Source: an uncultured Candidatus Melainabacteria bacterium | GTDB lineage: Bacteria > Cyanobacteriota > Vampirovibrionia > Gastranaerophilales > Gastranaerophilaceae | DNA length: 64,000 nucleotides | Assembly: GCA_934754505.1 (NCBI GenBank) | Contig: CAKVIE010000002.1 | Location: forward strand, 62,001 to 126,000 | Direction of reading: 5' to 3' | Shown: positions 41,572 through 51,168 of the stretch, piece by piece | Layout of the letters: every line of letters starts with the position of its first letter | How positions within the stretch are numbered: the first letter of the stretch is position 1 | The notes under the pieces: generated by a model | The model's database searches: none | Seen by the model: the letters and a program-made list of their open reading frames with translations, nothing else | What the model was told of the DNA's origin: nothing | Program-made: the position numbers and the translations under genes

Positions 41572-41961
41572 TTATTTCTCCTTATTTCTAACTTTTATAT
41601 TAAATACTTCACCTAAAAAACGAACTGTTTTTGTAGTCTTTTCTTTTGAATTAGAAAGAGAAACAAACTCGCCTAATTCACCTTTGTCAAACCAAATTCC
41701 GTGAAGTTTCGGACATCTGTCAAGCAGAATATCTCCGATAGAAATTTTTTCCATGGTTTTGTTGCAAACAGGGCATTTACGGCTTTTTTCATTGGCTCTG
41801 ACAGCCTCATAAGTAAAAGGATTAAATTCCTCTTTTTTTACGCCGAGTAAACGCCATTCGTCCGCATCAAACCAAAATCCGTTACATTTCGGACACCAAT
41901 CTAATTCTATTCCGTTTTTCTCAACGACAACAAGCGGACTGTTGCAGGCAGGACAATTCAT
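41572..41961 (-). CDS. Zinc-ribbon (zf-TFIIB type) protein
   Basis: This 129-residue protein has two tandem TFIIB-like zinc ribbons: CPACNSPLVVVEKNGIELDWCPKCNGFWFD (in pattern) at residues 3-33 and CPVCNKTMEKISIGDILLDRCPKLHGIWFD at 68-97. In the second, a Cys is replaced by Leu-His. The rest is charged. It starts the LemA-M48 operon. The role is unknown; it is perhaps a metal-dependent accessory protein. Confidence 0.85.
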   Translation of the reverse strand: MNCPACNSPLVVVEKNGIELDWCPKCNGFWFDADEWRLLGVKKEEFNPFTYEAVRANEKSRKCPVCNKTMEKISIGDILLDRCPKLHGIWFDKGELGEFVSLSNSKEKTTKTVRFLGEVFNIKVRNKEK

Positions 41962-42110
41962 TTTTTCCTCTTTCTCTATTTTTATTTTACAGCATTCTCG
42001 TGTTTTTATATGATTTTTTTAATTTATTGTTAAAAATTTTAATAATTTAATTTATAATTATGACAAATAAAAAATTGTCATTAAAGATAATGCAGACAGG
42101 GAGAAATGAT

Positions 42111-42362
42111 ATGATTGACGGATTACAAAACTTTTTTGCAAATGTAAATGCACCAAGCTCAACAACCGCTGCTGCACCAATTCAAAAACCGCAAGTTTAT
42201 GCAAACCCTTTTGAAAACCCGTTTTTGAGCAAGAATTTAGAACAAATGAACAGAAGAAATGACACTTACGGTAAAAATAATCCGTTTCCGGGTGGTTATT
42301 TCGCAGGTTATTACAACAATAAACCGAATATTGTCGGCAGAAAATTATTCGTAGAAGTGTAA
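42111..42362 (+). CDS. Small protein of unknown function
   Basis: This 83-residue protein is rich in Asn, Pro, Phe and Tyr, with NPFENPFLSKN and GKNNPFPGGYFAGYYNNKPN. No signal, helix or domain is evident. The ATG at 42111 follows AGGGAGA by 6 bases. TATAAT at 42053-42058 places the transcript start after the earlier in-frame ATG at 42060, which is therefore excluded. A strong terminator follows, so it is a discrete gene. Tyr/Pro/Asn composition would suit a surface or disordered protein. Confidence 0.65.
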   Translation: MIDGLQNFFANVNAPSSTTAAAPIQKPQVYANPFENPFLSKNLEQMNRRNDTYGKNNPFPGGYFAGYYNNKPNIVGRKLFVEV

Positions 42363-42390
42363 GTTTAAAAATTTTCAAAGCAAAAAATGA

Positions 42391-42418
42391 AAAAGCCCTC
42401 AAACTTGCGAGGGCTTTT
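42391..42418. terminator. Bidirectional intrinsic terminator
   Basis: AAAAGCCCTC and GAGGGCTTTT form a perfect 10-bp stem between the small gene and fabI. Confidence 0.9.
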
Positions 42419-42438
42419 CTTTTGGTTAAAACCGTATA

Positions 42439-43266
42439 TTATTCTGCGTGTTCTTCGTCGTATTTGTGAGCTTTTACAAAAGCTTCCATTTCATCGACAG
42501 AACCGTAAACCGCATGACAACCGCAATCAACGTGAATAACTTCACCCGTAACACCTGTTGATAAGTCTGAAGCCAAGTAAAGACCTGTTTTTCCGATATC
42601 TTCAAGTGTAACGTTTCTTTTCATCGGAGCTTTAAGAACTGCAGCTTTGAGCATTTTGTCAAATCCGCCGATACCTTTTGCAGCAAGTGTTTTAACAGGA
42701 CCTGCGGAAATTGCGTTAACTCTGATATTGTCTTTTCCGAGGTTGTCTGCAAGGTATCTTGTTGAAGCTTCGAGAGTAGCTTTTGCAACACCCATGATGT
42801 TGTAATTTGCAACAACTTTTTCCGAACCCAAATATGTTAATGAGAAAATAGAACCGCCATTTTTCATATAAGGTCTTGCACATCTTGAGATTGCAACGAG
42901 TGAATAAGCACTAACGCCGAGAGCCAAATCCCAGCCTGCTTTTGAAGTGTTGACAAATTCGCCCGTCAAATCTTCTCTGTTTGCAAAAGCAACGGCATGG
43001 ATAACGAAATCCAAATCGCCATAAGTTTTTTCATAATTTTCAAAAACTTCTTTTAATTTATCTTCATCGGTAACATCGCATTCCATAATCAATTTAGCAT
43101 TCATTGATTCGGCAATAGGACGAACTCTTTTTTCCATAGCGGCATTAGCGTATGTAAAAGCAATATCCGCACCTGCTTCAAAAAGTTCTTTTGCGATACC
43201 GTAAGCAATACCGCTTGTGTTGCTTACGCCGAATATTATACCTTTTTTACCTTTCATTAAGTCCAT
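42439..43266 (-). CDS. fabI: Enoyl-[acyl-carrier-protein] reductase (NADH), FabI
   Basis: This 275-residue SDR-fold reductase performs the last step of each fatty-acid elongation cycle. It has GVSNTSGIAYGIAK at the nucleotide site, HAVAFANREDL, and the FabI Tyr-x6-Lys pair in YNIMGVAKA. ISAGPVKTLAAKGI follows, the triclosan/NAD contact loop of FabI. The C-terminus extends about 15 charged residues past the usual end. AAGGAGA precedes the ATG. Confidence 0.95.
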   Translation of the reverse strand: MDLMKGKKGIIFGVSNTSGIAYGIAKELFEAGADIAFTYANAAMEKRVRPIAESMNAKLIMECDVTDEDKLKEVFENYEKTYGDLDFVIHAVAFANREDLTGEFVNTSKAGWDLALGVSAYSLVAISRCARPYMKNGGSIFSLTYLGSEKVVANYNIMGVAKATLEASTRYLADNLGKDNIRVNAISAGPVKTLAAKGIGGFDKMLKAAVLKAPMKRNVTLEDIGKTGLYLASDLSTGVTGEVIHVDCGCHAVYGSVDEMEAFVKAHKYDEEHAE

Positions 43267-43321
43267 AAGTTATCTCCTTATCTAACGTATCAATTTTACC
43301 CGAAAAGAAAAATCGGGGCAA

Positions 43322-44704
43322 TTATTTAACGATTTTATCCGCAAAATCAATCAATTCAGTAATTTTATCTTCACTGTCGGATTCAAAGTACACTCTCAAA
43401 AGCGGTTCTGTTCCGCTTTTTCTGACCAAAATACTTGTAACATTATCTTCAAGATAAAGTTTTATGCCGTCGGCATGATTTTTACGAACGATTTTATATT
43501 TACCGAAAGTATCGATTTCATTAAGTTTTTCAAGTGCAGCTTTAACAAGCTCGTCGTTTTGAAGTTTAATATCATTTCTTTTATTAATAAATTTACAGCC
43601 TGTTTCGGCAAAAATATCATTGCGGAGCTGAACGGCTGTTTTTCCGCTGTATGCAATGGCTTCAGCGATTAAAAGATTTGCAAGAATACCGTCTTTTTCG
43701 GGAATATGCCCTTTTATGCTCAAGCCGCCCGATTCTTCACCTCCGATAATGATATCGTACTCACGCATAGCTTTGCCGACCCATTTAAAGCCTACGGGAG
43801 TTTCAACGACTTCAACACCGTTTTTCTCTGCATAAATATCGAGCATTCTGCTGCCTGCAACGGTTTTAGCTAATTTACCCTCAAAATGTTTAAATTGTTT
43901 TAAATGTTTCAAAAGTATTGCAATAACTTCATTTGCAGAAGTAAAAGAGCCGCTTTCGTCAATTAAAGCAAATCTGTCACCGTCGCCGTCGTTGCTAAAT
44001 CCGATATGACCTGTTTTTTTGCATATTTCTTTCAATTCGCCTAAAAATCTTTCTGCAGGTTCGGGAAGTTTTCCGCCGAAATTAACGTCATAATCAAGAT
44101 TAAACGCATCGACTGATATATTATGTTTTTTAAGAATTTCAACAAAAATCAGACCCGCTGCACCGTGAAGTGCATCATAATTGATTTTCAAACCGCTTGC
44201 GGCAATTTTATCAATATCAATAAGTTTTTCAATATGGTCGATATAATCTTCGTTAAAAGATGTCAGATGAATTTTTCCGCCATCTTTGAAATCAAATGTT
44301 TTATCAATGTTTTCAACAATTTCGGAAGTTATCTCATTAGTTGCGGGGCCTGCATAGTCGGGAATAAACTTCATTCCGAGATATTCAGGAGGATTGTGAG
44401 AAGCCGTAAACATTACGGCACAAGCGTTTTGAAATTTAGCCGAATATGCAAGAACAGGAGTTGCAACGACTTTTGAACTCAAATAAACTTGAAAACCAAC
44501 TTTTTCAAAGACTTTTGCCGCCAAATCAGCAAAATAATCAGCCTTGTTTCTCGGGTCAAAACCAATCAAAACCTTTTTATCAAGCCCAAAATTATCCAAA
44601 ATATATTTAGCCGTAGCGAGTGCGGCTCTTTCAACATTTTTATCGTTGAAATCTTTGTCCGTAACCGCTCTCCAGCCGTCTGTACCGAATTTTATGTCGC
44701 TCAT
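43322..44704 (-). CDS. Phosphoglucomutase/phosphomannomutase family enzyme
   Basis: This 460-residue alpha-D-phosphohexomutase begins IKFGTDGWRA, has the phosphoserine loop FTASHNPPEYLGMKF near residue 102, the metal loop SNDGDGDRFALID near 233, the sugar loop GEESGG near 317 and the phosphate site RKSGTEPLLRVY near 432. It interconverts hexose 1- and 6-phosphates for glycogen or surface-glycan synthesis. Glucose versus mannose specificity is not decided by sequence. It is divergent from pheA. Confidence 0.92.
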   Translation of the reverse strand: MSDIKFGTDGWRAVTDKDFNDKNVERAALATAKYILDNFGLDKKVLIGFDPRNKADYFADLAAKVFEKVGFQVYLSSKVVATPVLAYSAKFQNACAVMFTASHNPPEYLGMKFIPDYAGPATNEITSEIVENIDKTFDFKDGGKIHLTSFNEDYIDHIEKLIDIDKIAASGLKINYDALHGAAGLIFVEILKKHNISVDAFNLDYDVNFGGKLPEPAERFLGELKEICKKTGHIGFSNDGDGDRFALIDESGSFTSANEVIAILLKHLKQFKHFEGKLAKTVAGSRMLDIYAEKNGVEVVETPVGFKWVGKAMREYDIIIGGEESGGLSIKGHIPEKDGILANLLIAEAIAYSGKTAVQLRNDIFAETGCKFINKRNDIKLQNDELVKAALEKLNEIDTFGKYKIVRKNHADGIKLYLEDNVTSILVRKSGTEPLLRVYFESDSEDKITELIDFADKIVK

Positions 44705-44757
44705 TTTTTCCCCTTTTTTAAAAACTTGTTATATGATAAAATAATTTTAACAGATAT

Positions 44758-45636
44758 ATGAAGTATGGCAAAATGAATATTTTTGAAGCTGAAAATTTGT
44801 ATTTTTTAGGTCCTGAAGGCACTTATGCTCAACAGGCAATGAAACATTTTGTAAAAGATTTAAACATAAAAGCAAAAAACATTTTGCCAAAAAACTCAAT
44901 TACGGCGGTTATTAACGCAGTTGATAAAGAAAAAAATTCAATGGCTGTTTTGCCGATAGAAAATTCTATCGAGGGAATTGTTCGAGAAACAATCGACAAT
45001 TTGGTAAAAGCAAAAGATAAGAACTTGAAAATCACGGCAGAAACCATTATTCCGATTAACCACTGCCTTATGTCAAACGGAAAATCTTTGAAGTATATAA
45101 AATATATAATTTCTCACCCTCAAGCCTTGGGACAGTGTGCAGGTTTTATCGGGGGAAATTTACCCGACATAAACACAATCAAAGCCGCTTCAACAAGCGA
45201 AGCCGCAAGAATTGTTTCCGAAAAAAACGAAGAATATGCAGCTATAGGAAGTGAAATTGCCGCAGAAATTTTCAACCTTAATATCCTTGCAAAAAATATC
45301 AACGATGTAAAAGATAACAAAACAAGGTTTATTCTGCTCGCAAAACTCAATCGGGAAGCAACAGGCAACGATAAAACAAGTATATTTTTCTCTGTAAAAA
45401 ACGAACCGGGGTCGCTTTGCAGTATTTTGAATGTTTTCAAGGACTTCGGGATTAACTTAATTTATATTGAATCTCGTCCGTCAAAGAAAAAAATGGGCGA
45501 ATATAATTTTTGCATAGATTTAGAGGGACATATAACGGATAAAAAAATTTCTGATGCGGTAGCAGCTATGAAACAACACGCAAACGTCGTTTCCGTAACA
45601 GGTTCTTACCCTCAATTCCAATCTCATTTTGAATAA
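44758..45636 (+). CDS. pheA: Prephenate dehydratase
   Basis: This 292-residue enzyme converts prephenate to phenylpyruvate in phenylalanine synthesis. The catalytic domain runs from FLGPEGTYAQQA to NKTRFILLAK (the TRF motif with the catalytic Thr). A C-terminal ACT domain follows with GSLCSILNVFKDFGINLIYIESRPSK, the Phe-binding ESRP element. There is no fused chorismate mutase. No ribosome site is visible before the ATG; an internal ATG five codons on is possible. It stands alone, without other aromatic genes. Confidence 0.93.
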   Translation: MKYGKMNIFEAENLYFLGPEGTYAQQAMKHFVKDLNIKAKNILPKNSITAVINAVDKEKNSMAVLPIENSIEGIVRETIDNLVKAKDKNLKITAETIIPINHCLMSNGKSLKYIKYIISHPQALGQCAGFIGGNLPDINTIKAASTSEAARIVSEKNEEYAAIGSEIAAEIFNLNILAKNINDVKDNKTRFILLAKLNREATGNDKTSIFFSVKNEPGSLCSILNVFKDFGINLIYIESRPSKKKMGEYNFCIDLEGHITDKKISDAVAAMKQHANVVSVTGSYPQFQSHFE

Positions 45637-45701
45637 ATTTGCCTATAAAAATTGTTTTGTAAATATTTGTAACGTTTTCTTCAAATTCGGAATAAAATAT
45701 T

Positions 45702-45730
45702 TTTGACTGTAATCTTATAGACGGATAGGA
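45702..45730 (+). promoter_or_regulatory. Promoter of the large acidic gene
   Basis: TTGACT (45702-45707), 17 bases, TAGGAA (45725-45730). AGGGA stands a few bases before the ATG at 45753. Confidence 0.5.
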
Positions 45731-45752
45731 ATAGAACAAAGCAGGGAAAGAT

Positions 45753-48700
45753 ATGTCATTAACGAATACAAACGAATATTATGTTACAAACAGAGGCTAC
45801 AAAATCGCAAAGAGAATTTGCCGAGATATAAAGGATAATTTTTCGAGGAAAAGGGCTTTTGCGGCATTAATTTGCATGGATACATTGGCTGATTATTTGT
45901 ATTCGCAAGGTTATAACATAGATATTTCAAAAAATTTATATAAAATTTTGCCGATAAACGAAGAATTTGAATTTACGGACATTCATTGCAACGGCTACTT
46001 TATAGACGTTATCCCTGTTGTAAACGAACGTTTTATGCTTATTCCGAAAAGCCATTTTGAAAAAGGAATTGCACCCGATTTGTATGTTGCGGCAAGCTAT
46101 TCCCCCATTACTAAAAAAGTTAAATTTGCAGGTTGCATATCAAGCCAAGATATAGATAAATCAAAGCAAAACGAATATTATTATATTGTCAGAACAGATT
46201 TATTGTCAGCACCTGATTTAGTTGAAGAAACCATCAGCATGCCAAGGGAAGTTTCTGTGTCGGAAGACAATCACGAAGCTTTTGACGAATTATTTATTTC
46301 TTATTTAGACGGAACTATTGAAGACAGCGACAAAAAGCACTTATTAAAGCATTTGATAGAATGCAAAAAATGCCGAGATAAATTTGTTGACTTCTTTGAT
46401 TATGAAATGATAGCAGTTCATACAAAACAGTACCCCGAGGTGCTTGCAGACCATACTCTCGGAATTGTCGGTGCAACGGAAGCTAATGATGAAAGATATA
46501 AGAATTTTGAAGAAATAACACTCGAAATTGACAAAGAGCCTGATGAATATGCCGAAGATGAGGAAGAACAAACAACTTCACACAAAACAATCAAGCCGGC
46601 AATAGAAGATCCGCTGCAAATTTTATACGGAAATAAAAACAACGAAATGTTTGATATGATTGCGGATAAACCGATTAAAAAGGTAAGTATCTTAACGGAC
46701 ATTATCAATGATGTTCAGGCAGAAAAGGCTAAAAGCACTTCAAAACAAGACATTTCGCCCAAAACAGGCAGCATAAACCCGGAATATTATGCAGAAGGGC
46801 TTTCGGAAGGCATTATTGAGCAAAAGGAAGAAACTCCGCAATTTATAGATTTTGACGACAATCAAGAAAAACAAAACGATAACACACTTTCACTTGAAGA
46901 AAGCGGCTCTGATGATTTACTTTTGATTGATGATAACGACACACCTTTGACGTTGGAAGACAACGATTCTAATGCAGTGAACAATTCTGTTTTGGACAAA
47001 CCAGTTTTCCTTGAAGAACAAGAAAAACAAGAAGAAAATACAACAGATATTTTAACATCTTCGGAAATCGAGGATAGACCTTTGTTTGCAGAAGAAGATG
47101 ACAATTCTTTTGATATAATTTCAGACCAAGATGAAACAAACGAAATTGAACTTCAAAATGAAGATAAAGACTCGGCAAACGAGGATTTATTACTCGTTGA
47201 CAATGATGAACAACCGAAAGAAGATGAAATTTCTTTGGCTGCTGATGACGAAAATGCAAAAGCCGATATTCTTCAAGATGATGACATGTTGGTTATCGAT
47301 GATGAGGACGAAAAAGCCGACATTCTTCAAAAAGATAACGACGACAATATTTCGGTTGTCGAGGATATTTTAACAACTAATGAAAATGCCGTTCGGGAAG
47401 TTTCTGACTCTGACACGGCAGAGCTTATCGAAAGCCCCATAAAAGATGAAGATGCATTTGTTCCGACAGAAGAAGAAAACGATATTGATGATTTAGTGCA
47501 ATTTGACGTTGAAGACGTTGATTTGACTGACGAAAACGACAATGAATACGAAACCGCAGACGACGGAACAAGAAGCAAAGTCCCGAATAACCTCGAAGAA
47601 GCAGGTGTTGTTGCTTCAAGCCTTTTGGATTATGAAGATAAAAATAAGGAAGAATTTATCTCGGCAGCAAAAGACAGACTTAATATTCTTCAATCGGAAG
47701 ATAATGCCGACGACAATATGTTAATCATTGATGATAACGATAATTTATCCGCCGATATCAAATCTGATGACGACATGTTGATTATTGATGATAACAATTC
47801 ACAAGAACAAGCTCAAAATAGCGATGATATGTGGATTGAAGAGGACGGCTTCGGATACCCGATTGACGAAAAAAACGACATTCTTCAAAAAGATAACAAT
47901 GATGATATGTTGGTTATTAATGATGAGGACGAAAAAGACGATGTTCTTCAAAAAGATAACAATGATGATATGTTGGTTATTGATGATGAGGACGAAAAAG
48001 ACGATGTTCTTCAAAAAGATAACGATGATGATATGTTAGTTATTGATGATGAGGACGAAAAAGACGATGTTCTTCAAAAAGATAACAATGATGATATGTT
48101 AGTTATTGATGATGAGGACGAAAAAGACGATGTTCTTCAAAAAGATAACAATGATGATATGTTGGTTATCGATGACGAAGACGAAAATTCATCAATGGAC
48201 ATTAAATCCGACAATAATGATGAAACTGTTTTAAAAGATAAGGAAAAAAACATTTCTGAAAAAACAGAAAAAGCTGAACAAAATGACGATTTAACGTTAG
48301 ATGGAGATTTACTGCCTTCATTGGAAGACGATTTTGATTTCGGAGAACTTGAAGATTTCAGCGAAGATAATTCAAACGACTTAACACTTGAAGAACCGAA
48401 AGAAGAGCCAAAGGCTGAACCTCAGGCAGAAGAAAAGGATTATTTTCCCGAAATACAAACGCACAAAGACGAGGAAGACGAAAAAGACGATATCGTTTTA
48501 ATAGACGATGATTTGAATGAAAAAGTATCGTTAGAAGACGATTTTTCATTTGATGATAATTCGTTCATAAGACCGGCAGGAGCAAGCATGCCCGAGCCTT
48601 CGGATAACAATTTTGTCAGACCTGCAAGTGTTCCGATGTCAAATGATGAAAACGAAGACGACGACTTGGTTATAATTGACGACGAAGAAGAAAATAAAGA

Positions 48701-50303
48701 TGTAACAGATTTTGTCAGACCTGCAAGTATGTGGGATTTTCCTGATGATAATAACGAACCGGCAGCGGCACAAACAACACCGCAAAATAACGTTTCAGAC
48801 ATAACATCAAATTCGGATAAACAAGAAGATACGGAAGATGAAAACGACGACTTCAACCCTGCGGATTTTGAATTTAAGGACGATACCGAAAATCCGAGTG
48901 AAGAAGAACCTCAAAAAGCCCCGAGTCAGCTTGATATAGTATTAGCAGGAATTAACAAGGAAAAAGAAAAAAATCCGATAGATGAAGAACCGATACAAAA
49001 CACTTCCGCACCGAGCGAATACAACCCGAACAAGAACATTTTCCGTCAATTCAAAGATGCAATAACAGCAAAAGAAGAAGCAATCGAGGCAGGTAAATTC
49101 GATGATTTGGAAGAACCTGAAGAAATCGAAGAACCTCTGATAAATACGACTCAAACGGCAGAAGACGAAGATGACGATTTGAGCTACATTGATGACGAAG
49201 ATGTTGAAAATCTTCAACCGCAATTCTATTCAAAAGATTTTTCGGACGTTGAAACTTTTGACTCAAAAGAGGAAGAACCAGTTATTGAAACACTCGATGA
49301 GCAGGAAAAAACAACCGAAAAAACTTATGATGATAACGAAGATGAAGAAGAAGAAGAATATGAGGAATACGAAGAAGAAATAATTGATGATTCCTCCGAA
49401 AACGAAGAAGAAGAAGAAACATTAGATTCTGACGAGCAAGATTCGGAAGAAGATTCAGAAGAAGAAGAAAATACAGATTCATCACAAGATGAAGAAGCAG
49501 ACAAGAAGAAAAAGAAATTAATCGCAATAATTGCAGCATCAGCAGTGCTTGCAGCGGCAATTATTGCAGGCGGAGGATTAGCAGCTAAAAAATTCATCTT
49601 TGACAAAAATCAAAATGCACAAACAACAGAAACAAATGACATTCTTGGCGGAGATACCCAAACAGCGGAAGATGACGGCGAAGCAGGCGGACTTCTTCTC
49701 CCCGGAGATGATAACAAACCTCAACCGATAAACGAAGAAACAGGCGGATTATTGATTCCCGATGACAACAGCGAAGGTGCATTAGGAGCAAGCATGCCCG
49801 CCCAAACAACATCAACTACGCCGACAGAAACAGCACCGCAGCAACCGGCAGCAACTCCACAAACAAAAGAGCCGAGCGGATTAGAGGCACAAGCACCGCA
49901 AAATGTGCCGACAGCATCAACAAGCGGAAATGATTTGTCAGCAAGTAAAATTTCTTGGGGAGTCGGAGCATCACTTGCGGGAAGCCCTGATTTCAAGAGT
50001 TATTTACAAACAACAGGAAAAGTCATAAAAGCAAATCTTAATAAAGACTTGAGAGCATTAAAAGTTGCAAAACCCACAGGAACAACAAAATTAATGTTTG
50101 TTCTTGATGAAACAGGAAAAATTGAAAGCACGGCAACGATAAAATCATGCGGCTCAAAACAGGTAGATGATTTTGTATTACAAAGTATTACGCAATCAAT
50201 ACAAACTTGTTCGTTCCCGATATTGCCGCAAGACGTGTTAAAGGCTAATGAACAAGCTGTTAAGAGCAGAAATATTAAGTTGTCTTTAACAGTAACATAT
50301 TAA
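45753..50303 (+). CDS. Giant acidic single-pass membrane protein: DUF1822-like, anti-sigma zinc motif, acidic repeats, TonB-like C-terminus
   Basis: The 1516-residue protein has these parts in order. Residues 1-150 resemble cyanobacterial DUF1822 (ALICMDTLADYLYSQGYNID, DLYVAAS, GCIS). Near 199-212, HLIECKKCRDKF gives the H-x3-C-x2-C zinc motif of anti-sigma (zf-HC2) proteins. Residues 230-1245 are disordered and extremely acidic, with five 21-residue tandem repeats and at least twelve DD-[ML]-[LV]-[VLI]-I-D-D motifs. One helix (about 1251-1275) follows a KKKK stop signal, so the N-terminus is cytoplasmic. After a Pro/Thr-rich periplasmic spacer, residues 1404-1516 resemble a TonB C-terminal domain (KLMFVLDETGKI, VDDFVLQSI, FPILP). 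It leads the operon. I infer a transmembrane signal or force transducer coupled to the sigma-like protein downstream. Confidence 0.72.
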   Translation: MSLTNTNEYYVTNRGYKIAKRICRDIKDNFSRKRAFAALICMDTLADYLYSQGYNIDISKNLYKILPINEEFEFTDIHCNGYFIDVIPVVNERFMLIPKSHFEKGIAPDLYVAASYSPITKKVKFAGCISSQDIDKSKQNEYYYIVRTDLLSAPDLVEETISMPREVSVSEDNHEAFDELFISYLDGTIEDSDKKHLLKHLIECKKCRDKFVDFFDYEMIAVHTKQYPEVLADHTLGIVGATEANDERYKNFEEITLEIDKEPDEYAEDEEEQTTSHKTIKPAIEDPLQILYGNKNNEMFDMIADKPIKKVSILTDIINDVQAEKAKSTSKQDISPKTGSINPEYYAEGLSEGIIEQKEETPQFIDFDDNQEKQNDNTLSLEESGSDDLLLIDDNDTPLTLEDNDSNAVNNSVLDKPVFLEEQEKQEENTTDILTSSEIEDRPLFAEEDDNSFDIISDQDETNEIELQNEDKDSANEDLLLVDNDEQPKEDEISLAADDENAKADILQDDDMLVIDDEDEKADILQKDNDDNISVVEDILTTNENAVREVSDSDTAELIESPIKDEDAFVPTEEENDIDDLVQFDVEDVDLTDENDNEYETADDGTRSKVPNNLEEAGVVASSLLDYEDKNKEEFISAAKDRLNILQSEDNADDNMLIIDDNDNLSADIKSDDDMLIIDDNNSQEQAQNSDDMWIEEDGFGYPIDEKNDILQKDNNDDMLVINDEDEKDDVLQKDNNDDMLVIDDEDEKDDVLQKDNDDDMLVIDDEDEKDDVLQKDNNDDMLVIDDEDEKDDVLQKDNNDDMLVIDDEDENSSMDIKSDNNDETVLKDKEKNISEKTEKAEQNDDLTLDGDLLPSLEDDFDFGELEDFSEDNSNDLTLEEPKEEPKAEPQAEEKDYFPEIQTHKDEEDEKDDIVLIDDDLNEKVSLEDDFSFDDNSFIRPAGASMPEPSDNNFVRPASVPMSNDENEDDDLVIIDDEEENKDVTDFVRPASMWDFPDDNNEPAAAQTTPQNNVSDITSNSDKQEDTEDENDDFNPADFEFKDDTENPSEEEPQKAPSQLDIVLAGINKEKEKNPIDEEPIQNTSAPSEYNPNKNIFRQFKDAITAKEEAIEAGKFDDLEEPEEIEEPLINTTQTAEDEDDDLSYIDDEDVENLQPQFYSKDFSDVETFDSKEEEPVIETLDEQEKTTEKTYDDNEDEEEEEYEEYEEEIIDDSSENEEEEETLDSDEQDSEEDSEEEENTDSSQDEEADKKKKKLIAIIAASAVLAAAIIAGGGLAAKKFIFDKNQNAQTTETNDILGGDTQTAEDDGEAGGLLLPGDDNKPQPINEETGGLLIPDDNSEGALGASMPAQTTSTTPTETAPQQPAATPQTKEPSGLEAQAPQNVPTASTSGNDLSASKISWGVGASLAGSPDFKSYLQTTGKVIKANLNKDLRALKVAKPTGTTKLMFVLDETGKIESTATIKSCGSKQVDDFVLQSITQSIQTCSFPILPQDVLKANEQAVKSRNIKLSLTVTY
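47877..48191 (+). repeat. Five tandem 63-bp repeats inside the acidic gene
   Basis: Units begin at 47877, 47940, 48003, 48066 and 48129. The protein unit is D-[IV]-LQKDN-[ND]-DDMLVI-[ND]-DEDEKD (21 residues). Units 2-4 are nearly identical in DNA, which implies recent expansion. Two diverged units lie near 47.26-47.35 kb. Confidence 0.95.
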
Positions 50304-50365
50304 TGTTTTACAAATTTTAATGTTTTATGTTATTATTGCAATGGCAGAACTCAAGAGATTGATGA

Positions 50366-51157
50366 ATGGGATTGCAGATTGAAGAACAACGGAATTTGAT
50401 AGCGAAGTTTGTCAAATCCAATATAAAATTTCAAGGTAATGAAGACTTATTTGAGGACTTCTGTAATGAGGCGTACCAAAAATCTTACATTATATTTAAT
50501 TCTGCTGCCTCAATCAGAAAAATCGAAAGTTACGTTCAAAAAGTTGTAAACACATCAATAATCGGTGTTTTAAAAGATTCGGGACGTTTAAAAAGAACAA
50601 CGACAGGTTTTGTAAAAGTAAAAGAAATTCCGTTTGTTGACGAGCCAATCAAACCGCAGCAGGAAATTCATCTTACTCATTACGAGCAGCCGACACCAAA
50701 AGTTCAAGAAGTTCAACAACCGACAGAACAGGTTAAAGAACAACCGAAATCAGTATTACAACAACCGCAGGCAGCTGTAAAACAAGCAGAAATAAACTCG
50801 GCTGTTTTACCTGAAATCAAACCGGCAGTGCAAAAAGTTATTGAGCCGATAAAAGAATTTCCGTCATTACCTTCAAAAGAAAAAATAACTTCGGAATATG
50901 TTATAGATATTGAAGATCCGAGAGAAAACATAGAAGAAGAAATTATAAAAAAAGATTTGCTTCAAAGAATAGCCGATGCTGTTTGCGTAATTCACAGCGA
51001 CAATCCGAGCAAATTATATTTACAAATATATGAGGCAAGATATACAAGAGGTTTGAAACAAAAAGATATAGCTTCAACATTAGGAATATCCCAATCAGAA
51101 GTCAGCAAAAGGCTCATAGAGCTTTCGGAATTGATAAAAAATAAAATAGTCGGATAG
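50366..51157 (+). CDS. Sigma-70-like (ECF-type) protein with long Pro/Gln-rich linker
   Basis: The 263-residue protein looks like a sigma factor split by an insert. Residues 1-85 resemble region 2 (NEDLFEDFCNEAYQKSYIIF, then RKIESYVQKVVNTSIIGVLKD). Residues 86-195 are low-complexity Pro, Gln, Val and Lys. Residues 200-263 match region 4 with TRGLKQKDIASTLGISQSEVSKRLIEL as a helix-turn-helix. ECF sigma factors are usually 170-200 residues, and the linker is far longer than normal. Directly upstream is the gene with the anti-sigma-type zinc motif, and directly downstream the AAA protein. It likely directs transcription of unknown genes on release. A possible promoter (TTTACA, TATTAT) lies before the start. 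Confidence 0.68.
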   Translation: MGLQIEEQRNLIAKFVKSNIKFQGNEDLFEDFCNEAYQKSYIIFNSAASIRKIESYVQKVVNTSIIGVLKDSGRLKRTTTGFVKVKEIPFVDEPIKPQQEIHLTHYEQPTPKVQEVQQPTEQVKEQPKSVLQQPQAAVKQAEINSAVLPEIKPAVQKVIEPIKEFPSLPSKEKITSEYVIDIEDPRENIEEEIIKKDLLQRIADAVCVIHSDNPSKLYLQIYEARYTRGLKQKDIASTLGISQSEVSKRLIELSELIKNKIVG

Positions 51158-51168
51158 ACAGAGTTTAT

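Noticed and set aside
47785..48039. Alternative frame in the tandem repeats
   Set aside because: Repetitive shadow of the acidic protein frame; the acidic frame is far longer and has a promoter and ribosome site.
50341..50382. 13-codon frame before the sigma-like gene
   Set aside because: Overlaps the real start in another frame; without a conserved peptide it cannot be told from chance.
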